From Prolixibacteraceae bacterium (GTDB lineage: Bacteria > Bacteroidota > Bacteroidia > Bacteroidales > Prolixibacteraceae): a stretch of 64,000 nt of DNA. The stretch is from NCBI GenBank assembly GCA_028683385.1, contig JAQUIJ010000008.1, positions 1 through 64,000 of the forward strand. The letters run 5' to 3'. The notes beneath the pieces were generated by a model. The model was not told the DNA's origin. It saw only the letters and a program-made list of their open reading frames with translations, and did not search any database. This document shows positions 25,756 through 33,289 of this stretch, piece after piece (within the stretch, counting starts at the first letter, position 1; the number at the start of each line of letters is the position of its first letter). A program made the position numbers and the translations under genes.

Positions 25756-27285
25756 ATGAAATACAAACGAATAACAAAAAACTCATTGCTTTTGCTGATG
25801 TTCCTACCACTGTTTGGCTTTGGTCAGCAAAAGCAAATCAACATCGTTGACCTGGGCGCCAAAGGCGACGGTGTGACCGACAATACCTTGATCATTCAGA
25901 AAGCCATTGACGAGGCTTCAGCCAGCGGCAACGGAAAGGTAATCGTTCCGGCAGGTACTTTCCTGACCGGGGTAATTCACCTTAAATCGAACGTGGAAAT
26001 CAACCTCGCCGAAAATGCAGTTTGGCTGGGAAGTGCAAAACGGATTGATTACGGCCCAAAAGATGCTTCGCCGTTGATTGTGGCTCAAGGTCAGCATAAT
26101 TTTTCGATCACCGGAAAAGGAACCATTGACGGCAACGGCAAGGAATTGATCAAAGATATTTACGTGATGCTGAATGCCGGAATACTGGAAGATACGGAGT
26201 GGCAAACTTACAATCCGTGGCACCAGAAGCGTCCCGAAGAGCGCAACCGGCCCAAGATTATCCTGTTCCAGAATTGCGACTCCATTCAGGTGACTGGCAT
26301 AACCATAAAAAATGGGTTGATGTGGGTTCAGGATTACCGCAGTTGCACCAACGTGACTCTCGACAGCATTAAAGTACGGAGTACAACTTTCCTGAATAAC
26401 GATGGGATTGACATTACCGACAGCAAAAATGTCCGCATCACCAATTGCGACATCGATTGTGCCGATGATGGCATTTGCCTGAAATCGTCGCTCCGGAACG
26501 AAGGCTGCGAAAATGTGTATGTAGCCAATTGCCGGGTTCGTTCGAGCGCCAGCGCATTGAAATTGGGTACAGCTTCATGGGGCGGGTTCAGGAATATTAC
26601 CATTCGCGACATTACGGTTTACGATACTTATCGCTCGGCCATTGCTATTGAAACGGTTGATGGGGGAATTCTGGAGGATGTTGATGTGCAAAATATTACG
26701 GCTACCAATACCGGCAATGCTATTTTCATCCGATTGGGGCACCGCAACAAAGACGAGGTGATCAGCCAATTACGCCGCGTACATATTGCCAATGTCAAGG
26801 TTGAAATTCCGGCGACCAAACCCGACAAAGGTTATCCGGAGGAAGGGCCACTTGTATATTATCCGCACAATGTATTTCCATCGTCAATTTCAGGATTTGA
26901 CGGTCATCCGGTTGAAGATGTGACTCTTGAAAACATAGAGGTTGTTTACGAAGGTGGTGGAAACGTTCAAATTGCCAACTGTCCCATCGACTCGCTTTCA
27001 GAAATTCCGGAACAAATAGCTGAATATCCTGAATTTTCGATGTTTGGTGAATTGCCTGCATGGGCTTTTTATGTTCGCCATGCGATTGGCCTAAAAATGA
27101 AAAACATATCGGTAAAAGCCAAAAACACGGATTACAGGCCCGCCTGTGTTTTTGATGATGTGGCCGGATTGGATATGAGAAAAATCAAAATCGAAGAAAA
27201 TGATTCCAATCCGCAAATTATCCTGAAGGGAGTGGCGGAAAACTCAATAGATGTCGACAAGAGTTTGATTAAATCGGTTCAATAA
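25756..27285 (+). CDS. Glycoside hydrolase family 28 protein (polygalacturonase-like)
   Basis: 509 aa with a signal peptide (to FGFGQQ). The right-handed beta-helix starts with NIVDLGAKGDGVTDNTLIIQKAIDEA, the usual pectate-lyase/GH28 entry. The acid cluster is present as NNDGIDI and CADDGICLKSS. The canonical third motif GHG is replaced by SASALKLGTASWGG, followed by TYRSAIAIETVDGG. This variant occurs in a Bacteroidota subgroup annotated as GH28. Hydrolysis of galacturonan or rhamnogalacturonan is the family role; the altered motif leaves activity open. It follows the GH89/acyltransferase pair after a 250-base repeat-bearing gap. Confidence 0.82.
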   Translation: MKYKRITKNSLLLLMFLPLFGFGQQKQINIVDLGAKGDGVTDNTLIIQKAIDEASASGNGKVIVPAGTFLTGVIHLKSNVEINLAENAVWLGSAKRIDYGPKDASPLIVAQGQHNFSITGKGTIDGNGKELIKDIYVMLNAGILEDTEWQTYNPWHQKRPEERNRPKIILFQNCDSIQVTGITIKNGLMWVQDYRSCTNVTLDSIKVRSTTFLNNDGIDITDSKNVRITNCDIDCADDGICLKSSLRNEGCENVYVANCRVRSSASALKLGTASWGGFRNITIRDITVYDTYRSAIAIETVDGGILEDVDVQNITATNTGNAIFIRLGHRNKDEVISQLRRVHIANVKVEIPATKPDKGYPEEGPLVYYPHNVFPSSISGFDGHPVEDVTLENIEVVYEGGGNVQIANCPIDSLSEIPEQIAEYPEFSMFGELPAWAFYVRHAIGLKMKNISVKAKNTDYRPACVFDDVAGLDMRKIKIEENDSNPQIILKGVAENSIDVDKSLIKSVQ

Positions 27286-27327
27286 GAATTGGTGTTGCTG
27301 GATTAGGAAAGTTTCTTCTAAGTATTG

Positions 27328-27363
27328 AAGTTAGGGTCAGACAAAGTTCTGGCCTTAACTTTT
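27328..27363. terminator. Bidirectional terminator between GH28 and WbqC genes
   Basis: An imperfect stem AAGTTAGGGTCAG pairing with CTGGCCTTAACTT (two wobbles, eight-base loop) followed by TTT on the plus strand, placed between two convergent genes. Confidence 0.65.
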
Positions 27364-27364
27364 A

Positions 27365-28006
27365 TCAAATATATGAGTTTCCCAATATCCCAAGCGCCGA
27401 AGGGCCTTCATTGAAGAGCAAATCCAAAATACTTAAATCGGGAACGAACCCAAATTTTTCGGCGAAAACTTGCGTGTAAGGTTGAGCAATGAAATGCGGA
27501 TCGGGATCAATCAAATGAGTTTTTGGACTGATTTGTTCTCTGAAATTCAGGCAACTTTCAGGAATTTGTTCGAAATCTTTGGTCAGGTTTAAATTGACCG
27601 GAATTTCCAGGATTTCCACTATTGTTTCGGTGATTTGCTGATTGAAATCGAACAAAAACTCATGCTTTTTTCGAAAGAACATTTCAATGTCGTCGGCATA
27701 ATATTCGAAGAAAGGGGAGGAGTTGTAGGCCGAAAAGATGGTTCGCCAGTGGTTTCGCTGCCATTCTTCGTCGTAAGCAATCCGTAAATCTTTGATTCTT
27801 ACTTTTTGCGAACGTCCTTTTTCAACCGGAACAATAAGTGAAATGGGGCCGTTGGCACCCAAAATAACCGTACGGTTTCGGTATGTTTGTTTGACGAAAT
27901 TTTCGTGCTGCTCAATGTAAATTTCAGGATAAACCGCCAGTTTTGAAAAATACCTGACAGGCGCAAAATATGCTGTACTCAGCAGAATTCCGGTATGTTG
28001 TGTCAT
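27365..28006 (-). CDS. WbqC family protein
   Basis: 213 aa. It begins ILLSTAYFAPVRYFSKLAVYPEIYIEQHENFVKQTYRNRTVILGANGPISLIVPVEKG, the pattern of the WbqC/DUF family linked to O-antigen and glycan biosynthesis loci, and continues EEWQRNHWRTIFSAYNSSPFFEYY. The biochemical role is not established. It closes the conserved run dapB-lepB-lepB-LapA-WbqC on the minus strand, two bases after the LapA-like gene. Confidence 0.8.
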   Translation of the reverse strand: MTQHTGILLSTAYFAPVRYFSKLAVYPEIYIEQHENFVKQTYRNRTVILGANGPISLIVPVEKGRSQKVRIKDLRIAYDEEWQRNHWRTIFSAYNSSPFFEYYADDIEMFFRKKHEFLFDFNQQITETIVEILEIPVNLNLTKDFEQIPESCLNFREQISPKTHLIDPDPHFIAQPYTQVFAEKFGFVPDLSILDLLFNEGPSALGILGNSYI

Positions 28007-28008
28007 TT

Positions 28009-28338
28009 TTATTCGTTAAAAAAACCACCTTTGTAGTCGCTGCCCATACTCACATCTTCCGATTCTGCTCCCTCATCCTTAATCGGTTCAATTTTTTCGC
28101 TATCTTCAATCTCATGAACTACTTTACGCAGTTCTCTTCTAAGTTTCATAATGGTTGGTAGCTGTATCATCATGGATAGTAAAAAGCCGAAGATCAGTCC
28201 GAAAAGCAGAACATATACCACCGGAACATCTTCCATTTCCCAATGGATAAATTTGATGTTCAGCAGCAATTGGTTCTGAACGGTAAAGATGACCAACAAA
28301 ACCGTGAGGATAAAAAACACAATAACTTTCCAGGACAT
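28009..28338 (-). CDS. LapA-like (DUF1049) small membrane protein
   Basis: About 109 aa from the ATG at 28338 (MSWKVIVFF); the frame is open 27 codons further upstream without similarity. Two membrane helices (about 2-20 and 38-60) are separated by a short loop containing QNQLLLNIKF, and are followed by an acidic cytoplasmic tail with a basic helix (LRRELRKVVHEIED). This resembles the LapA lipopolysaccharide-assembly/DUF1049 group. It is co-directional with WbqC (2-base gap) and separated from lepB by a terminator at 28426, so it begins a new transcript or is reached by read-through. Confidence 0.7.
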   Translation of the reverse strand: MSWKVIVFFILTVLLVIFTVQNQLLLNIKFIHWEMEDVPVVYVLLFGLIFGFLLSMMIQLPTIMKLRRELRKVVHEIEDSEKIEPIKDEGAESEDVSMGSDYKGGFFNE

Positions 28339-28425
28339 AGGATTTGTATTATTTGCTACAAAAGTAACTAAAAGCCTGATCGATAACAAACGAGATTTTC
28401 CGTGAAAATGAATTACCATATATGC

Positions 28426-28458
28426 AAAAGAGGATAATCTTGCAGATTACCCTCTTTT
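28426..28458 (-). terminator. Terminator downstream of the first lepB copy
   Basis: A 14-bp stem (AAAAGAGGATAATC with GATTACCCTCTTTT, one mismatch), five-base loop, and T-rich exit on the minus strand, 25 bases past the lepB stop. Confidence 0.75.
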
Positions 28459-28482
28459 AGTATTGTTTTTCTATTCGTGTTT

Positions 28483-29826
28483 CTAATGAACGAAGGAGAA
28501 CAGTCGGCTCCAGCGAATCTTGTTGTAGAACGGTTGATCTTTATCCAACGAAAGCCAAATGAATACTGCTTTTCCTACGATATGGTCTTCAGGAACAAAA
28601 CCCCAGTAGCGCGAGTCAGCCGAATTGTTGCGGTTGTCGCCCATCATCCAGTAATAATTCATTTTGAAGGTATAGCTGTCGGCAACCGAGCCGTTAATGT
28701 AAATGGTACTGTCTTTTACTTTGAGGTCGTTTTCTTCGTATAAGTCGATAATGCGCTCATATAATGGTAGATAATCCAAGGTGAGTTTCACCGTTTGACC
28801 TTTTTTCGGAATTTCGAGTGGCCCGAAATTATCCACATTCCAAGGGTATTTGTTGCTGAATGGGAAAATGTTCTGATCCCAGTTTCCGGCAGGTACCACT
28901 GTTGGTTGAAGTGATTTTACATTTCTCATGGCTTTCAGCTTCTGTTCATTTTCCATCGTTAACGGAAACTGATACTGTGTATTTGAGATCACATGACGAT
29001 CATCTTCGGCAATATTCATCTGCTCTAACATTCGTTTGTTCAAACTGGTTCCATCGGTGGTTACTATGCTTTCGCGTTGCATTCCTGGGAAATGAGTTTG
29101 CTCTTTACCATTTACATAAAGCTGACCGCCTTTTAGTTCAATCACGTCGCCCGCAATACCTACGCAACGTTTGATGAGGTTTTCACGTTTATCCACCGGA
29201 CGGGCAATGATTTCGCCAAAGGTTCCCTTTTCGTCCCAAACACGTTTCCGGCCATAATCGCGAATCAACGAATAATAGCTCTGGTTATTCGGAACATTCA
29301 TGGCAACGGAATCACCTTCAGGAAAATTGAAAACTACGACATCGTTGTTTTTAACTTTTCCGAAACCAGCAATACGCTTGTATGGATTTTTGATCCACTC
29401 CACATACGATTTCTGAGTTTTAGAGAAAGGCATGGTGTGATGCACAAACGGAAATGAAAGCGGTGTATTCGGAAGTTTTGGCCCGTACGATAATTTGCTT
29501 ACAAACAGGTAATCGCCAACCAACATCGACTTTTCCATTGAAGATGTTGGGATGGTATAGGCTTCGATGAAAAACATACGGATAAAGGTGGCTGCAACTA
29601 CTGCAAAAATAATGGCATCAACCCATTCAACTACTTTGGTCTGCTTTCCGTCGGGAGTGTTTTTCTTTTTCCAAAATGCCCAATGAACATTTTTCGAGAT
29701 GTAAATATCGAAAATTACGGCAAGACCAATCAGCCACAAAAAGCTTTCAATCCAGATTACCCATAGTAGATAAACAGAACCAACTACTGCAAATTTGAAC
29801 CACTTATTAATAAGAAATGCTTTCAT
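28483..29826 (-). CDS. lepB: Signal peptidase I (first of two tandem copies)
   Basis: 447 aa from the ATG at 29826; the frame opens nine codons upstream. N-terminal membrane helices (about 10-45) are followed by a basic cytoplasmic loop and a third helix ([22 protein letters not shown]). The catalytic Ser lies in [11 protein letters not shown] (family SM motif) and the general-base Lys in [11 protein letters not shown]; the late [12 protein letters not shown] is the box E region. It cleaves Sec/Tat signal peptides on the periplasmic face. It differs from its downstream-coordinate neighbour at only about 25 positions by eye. Each copy has its own terminator. Confidence 0.94.
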   Translation of the reverse strand: MKAFLINKWFKFAVVGSVYLLWVIWIESFLWLIGLAVIFDIYISKNVHWAFWKKKNTPDGKQTKVVEWVDAIIFAVVAATFIRMFFIEAYTIPTSSMEKSMLVGDYLFVSKLSYGPKLPNTPLSFPFVHHTMPFSKTQKSYVEWIKNPYKRIAGFGKVKNNDVVVFNFPEGDSVAMNVPNNQSYYSLIRDYGRKRVWDEKGTFGEIIARPVDKRENLIKRCVGIAGDVIELKGGQLYVNGKEQTHFPGMQRESIVTTDGTSLNKRMLEQMNIAEDDRHVISNTQYQFPLTMENEQKLKAMRNVKSLQPTVVPAGNWDQNIFPFSNKYPWNVDNFGPLEIPKKGQTVKLTLDYLPLYERIIDLYEENDLKVKDSTIYINGSVADSYTFKMNYYWMMGDNRNNSADSRYWGFVPEDHIVGKAVFIWLSLDKDQPFYNKIRWSRLFSFVH

Positions 29827-29940
29827 GTATTTGATAATTTTGCTGATACGCAAATATCATAATCCATTGATGAGCATCCTCATTTTTTCGATAAGCGCAC
29901 TTATTTTTTCGACAAACGCTTATATCTGGGCTAAAAAACA

Positions 29941-29970
29941 AAAAGGATAACTTTTGAGGTTATCCTTTTT
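29941..29970 (-). terminator. Terminator downstream of the second lepB copy
   Basis: A near-perfect stem AAAAGGATAAC with GTTATCCTTTT and a T-rich exit on the minus strand, located between the two lepB genes. Confidence 0.75.
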
Positions 29971-29988
29971 CACGTTATATGATTGATT

Positions 29989-31329
29989 CTAGTGTACAAA
30001 CGAGAACAGTCGGCTCCAGCGAATCTTGTTGTAGAACGGTTGATCTTTATCCAACGAAAGCCAAATGAAAACTGCTTTTCCTACGATATGGTCTTCAGGA
30101 ACAAAACCCCAGTAGCGCGAGTCGGCTGAGTTGTTGCGGTTGTCGCCCATCATCCAGTAGTAATCCATTTTAAAAGTATAGCTGTCGGCAACCGAGCCGT
30201 TAATGTAAATGGTACTGTCTTTTACTTTGAGGTCGTTTTCTTCGTATAAGTCGATAATGCGCTCATACAATGGAAGATTATCCAAGGTGAGTTTCACCGT
30301 TTGACCTTTTTTCGGAATTTCGAGCGGCCCGAAATTATCCACATTCCAAGGGTATTTGTTGCTGAATGGAAAAATGTTCTGATCCCAGTTTCCGGCAGGT
30401 ACCACTGTTGGTTGAAGCGATTTTACATTTTTCAAGGCCTTCAGCTTCTGTTCGTTTTCAAGCGTTAATGGAAACAGATACTGCGTATTTGATATCACAT
30501 GACGATCATCTTCGGCAATATTCATTTGCTCCAACATCCGTTTGTTCAAACCGGTTCCGTCGGTGGTTACAATGCTTTCGCGCTGCATTCCGGGGAAATG
30601 AGTTTGCTCTTTACCATTTACATAAAGCTGTCCGCCTTTCAGCTCAATCACATCGCCGGCAATACCTACGCAACGTTTGATGTAATTTTCGCGTTTATCA
30701 ACCGGACGGGCGATGATGTCGCCAAAAGTTTCCTTTTCGTCCCAAACGCGCTTTCGACCATAATTGCGAACCAACGAATAATAGCTCTGGTTCTGAACAT
30801 TAACGGCGACGGTATCACCTTCAGGAAAATTGAAAACCACCACATCGTTGTTTTTTACTTTTCCAAATCCAGCAATGCGCTTGTATGGATTTTTGATCCA
30901 CTCGACGTACGATTTCTGGGTTTTCGAGAAAGGCATGGTGTGATGCACAAACGGGAATGAAAGCGGCGTATTTGGAAGTTTTGGCCCGTATGACAATTTG
31001 CTTACAAACAAGTAATCGCCAATCAACATCGATTTTTCCATCGAAGAAGTTGGGATTGTATATGCTTCGATGAAAAACATACGGATGAAGGTGGCCGCAA
31101 TTACCGCAAAGATAATGGCATCAACCCATTCAACTACTTTAGTTTGTTTTCCGTCGGGAGTATTTTTCTTTTTCCAGAAAGCCCAGTGAACTTTCTTCGA
31201 GATGTAAATATCGAAAATTACGGCAAGGCCAATCAGCCACAAAAAGCTTTCGATCCAGATTACCCAAAGCAAGTATATAAAACCAACCAAGGCAAATTTG
31301 AACCATTTGTTAGAAAGTAATTCTTTCAT
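29989..31329 (-). CDS. lepB: Signal peptidase I (second tandem copy)
   Basis: 446 aa. Same architecture and active-site motifs as the neighbouring copy: Ser96 in IPTSSMEKS, Lys in [11 protein letters not shown], and [15 protein letters not shown]. Most differences lie in the N-terminal membrane anchor (ELLSNKW.. versus AFLINKW..) and one loop. It is the first copy after dapB (11-base gap), so it is in the dapB transcript. The dapB-lepB-lepB-WbqC order is familiar from Bacteroidales. High identity with retained catalysis in both suggests recent duplication or gene conversion. Confidence 0.94.
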   Translation of the reverse strand: MKELLSNKWFKFALVGFIYLLWVIWIESFLWLIGLAVIFDIYISKKVHWAFWKKKNTPDGKQTKVVEWVDAIIFAVIAATFIRMFFIEAYTIPTSSMEKSMLIGDYLFVSKLSYGPKLPNTPLSFPFVHHTMPFSKTQKSYVEWIKNPYKRIAGFGKVKNNDVVVFNFPEGDTVAVNVQNQSYYSLVRNYGRKRVWDEKETFGDIIARPVDKRENYIKRCVGIAGDVIELKGGQLYVNGKEQTHFPGMQRESIVTTDGTGLNKRMLEQMNIAEDDRHVISNTQYLFPLTLENEQKLKALKNVKSLQPTVVPAGNWDQNIFPFSNKYPWNVDNFGPLEIPKKGQTVKLTLDNLPLYERIIDLYEENDLKVKDSTIYINGSVADSYTFKMDYYWMMGDNRNNSADSRYWGFVPEDHIVGKAVFIWLSLDKDQPFYNKIRWSRLFSFVH

Positions 31330-31340
31330 TTTATTGTATT

Positions 31341-32057
31341 TTAAAGATTTAGCAAATCATTCATCGACAAAATTCCCTTTTTGCCGAAACTGTATTCTGC
31401 AGCTAAAACAGCTCCGAAAGCAAGCCCTTTGCGGTTTTTAGCACAATGGGTTATTTCAATGTAATCAACTTCCGAATCGTAATTGATGATGTGTGTGCCG
31501 GGAACCTGACCTTCGCGCTCCGAAATAATACCAATTTCGTCGGCAAGACCAGTGGTATGATTAACCCATGATTTTTTAGTTGAAATATTTTCGATAATTC
31601 CTTCAGCCAAAGTTATGGCAGTTCCGCTTGGTGCATCCAGCTTTTGGGTATGATGGATTTCCTTCATCTCAACCTTATATTCGCTGTGGTTGGCCATCAA
31701 TTCGGCCAGTCTTTTATTCAGAGCAAAGAAAATATTCACTCCCAGACTAAAATTTGAAGTATAGAAGAACGTTCCATTCAAATCCTTACACAATTGATGT
31801 ATTTCAGCTTGCTTTTCCAACCAACCTGTTGTTCCGCTTACGACCGGAATTCCAGCTTCGAAACATAACTTATAATTAGCTGTGGCCGAAGCAGGCGTAG
31901 TGAATTCAATCGCAACATCTGCTTTTTTCAGATTAGCCAAATTCAAATCATCAGGGTTGGTAATATCAATTTTCAGTACTATTTCGTGTCCGCGGTTAAG
32001 AGCTATTTTTTCAATCTCTTTCCCCATCTTTCCGTAACCGATTAATGCAATCTTCAT
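31341..32057 (-). CDS. dapB: 4-hydroxy-tetrahydrodipicolinate reductase
   Basis: 238 aa cytosolic enzyme of lysine and diaminopimelate synthesis. Rossmann motif GYGKMGKEI at the N-terminus, EFTTPAS, SGTTGW, the catalytic/substrate motif EIHHTQKLDAPSGTA, and the C-terminal AAEYSFGKKGILSMNDLL. Length fits the short Bacteroidota form. It is the first gene of the minus-strand operon with lepB and has an exact -7 box 27 bases upstream. Confidence 0.94.
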   Translation of the reverse strand: MKIALIGYGKMGKEIEKIALNRGHEIVLKIDITNPDDLNLANLKKADVAIEFTTPASATANYKLCFEAGIPVVSGTTGWLEKQAEIHQLCKDLNGTFFYTSNFSLGVNIFFALNKRLAELMANHSEYKVEMKEIHHTQKLDAPSGTAITLAEGIIENISTKKSWVNHTTGLADEIGIISEREGQVPGTHIINYDSEVDYIEITHCAKNRKGLAFGAVLAAEYSFGKKGILSMNDLLNL

Positions 32058-32083
32058 CCTTAGTAGTTCTAATTTTGGGTCAA

Positions 32084-32091
32084 CAAAGATA
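32084..32091 (-). promoter_or_regulatory. Candidate -7 promoter box for dapB
   Basis: The minus strand reads TATCTTTG, an exact match to TAnnTTTG, 27 bases before the dapB ATG. No convincing -33 TTTG at normal spacing. Confidence 0.4.
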
Positions 32092-32290
32092 TAAAATCAA
32101 GGCTAATATAGTGATACATGGAAAAGGAATCTGATTTTTTCGATAAACGCGTTTCCTGCTCCGGTAAACACTACCGTTTGGCTTTTATTCACTTGTTTGA
32201 TAGCGCTTCAAAATTCCATCTTTTTAGGCCTACGGTGTTATTTTCTGATTACATTCGTGATTGAAAATGAAACTGTTTAAAGTTAGTTCA

Positions 32291-32364
32291 TTTTGATTTT
32301 TCGGATTACCCCGAACCCTGAAGGGAGCCCGAAAAATCAAAAAGTCCCCTTTAGTTGGGGTAAT
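32291..32364. repeat. Nested inverted repeat between divergent dapB and HAD genes
   Basis: A 14-bp perfect inverted repeat (TTTTGATTTTTCGG at 32291-32304 and its complement at 32329-32342) is interlocked with an 8-bp one (ATTACCCC at 32305 and GGGGTAAT at 32357). Small CCCT/AGGG and CCCC/GGGG hairpins lie inside, and a T run follows. It resembles C/G-tract repeats common in Bacteroidota intergenic DNA. The rest of the 367-base gap (32058-32424) shows no coding sequence. Confidence 0.6.
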
Positions 32365-32424
32365 TTTTTTGATTTTGGGTAGCTTTTCAAATTTTAAACA
32401 GTTTCTGAAATTGAATGATGATTT

Positions 32425-33249
32425 ATGTTAAAACTTGTTGCAACTGATTTGGACGGAACTTTTTTGAAGAATGACAAGTCAATTTCCAAAGAGAATATTG
32501 ATATGCTTCACTCTTTAGGTAAAAATGGTATTGTGCGGGTAATTGCTACCGGTCGAAACCTTAAAAAGACCATTGAGGTTATTCCTTCGGAAATTCCATT
32601 CGATTACATCGTTTTTTCTTCCGGGGCCGGAGTGTATGATCAAAAAAACAGTAAGCTGTTGTATCGCCAGAATCTGAGTAAAGTAGTTGTCCAGCAGTTG
32701 GTTGATTTTTTTGTTGAAAACGATCTCAATTTTCACCTTTTTAAGCCTGTTCCGGAGAACCATAACTGTTGGTATCATCGCGGAGGTGTTACATGTTCCG
32801 AATTTGAGAGCTATTTCGAATATCTCCGGTCGCATTCAGAACCATTGCCGCACAACAAGCTAATCAATTCAGAAGCTTGTCAGTTTCTGGTTGTTTTCCC
32901 GAACAATTTAGAGCGTTTCTTGTCTCTTAAAAGTGCTATCGAGAATCAGTTTCAGGAGGTGAAAGTGGTTCGGACAAGCTCGCCTCTGGAAACCGGGTAC
33001 ATCTGGATGGAAATTTTTCATCGGTCAGTCTCGAAAGGCAATGGGGTAAAATTTGTTTGCGACACACTGGAAATTGAACATGAATATACATTGGGCATCG
33101 GCAACGATTTCAACGATTTAGATTTGCTGGAGTTTACCAATTATTCGTACATCGTTGAAAATGGGCCTGATGAAATGAAAAATCGCTTTTTGTTGGCCAG
33201 CTCGAACGAAGAAAATGCTTTTGCAAGGGCCATCGAAAAACATTTATAA
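32425..33249 (+). CDS. Cof-type HAD hydrolase
   Basis: 274 aa. Motif I ATDLDGTFLKND near the N-terminus, a cap inserted after IPFDYIVFSSGAGVYD, and the C-terminal motifs in SKGNGVKFV (Lys) and GIGNDFNDLDLLEF (metal Asp). This is the Cof/YidA type (HAD IIB), typically dephosphorylating sugar phosphates or cofactors such as PLP. It precedes the M16 peptidase by 40 bases on the same strand and may be co-transcribed. Confidence 0.88.
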   Translation: MLKLVATDLDGTFLKNDKSISKENIDMLHSLGKNGIVRVIATGRNLKKTIEVIPSEIPFDYIVFSSGAGVYDQKNSKLLYRQNLSKVVVQQLVDFFVENDLNFHLFKPVPENHNCWYHRGGVTCSEFESYFEYLRSHSEPLPHNKLINSEACQFLVVFPNNLERFLSLKSAIENQFQEVKVVRTSSPLETGYIWMEIFHRSVSKGNGVKFVCDTLEIEHEYTLGIGNDFNDLDLLEFTNYSYIVENGPDEMKNRFLLASSNEENAFARAIEKHL

Positions 33250-33289
33250 GAAACAGAAAACAGTTTAGAAACAGTAAAACACATTAAAA

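Noticed and set aside
28483-31329. Tandem lepB copies considered as an assembly duplication
   Set aside because: The copies differ in scattered codons, have different N-termini and different flanking terminators, so both look genuine.
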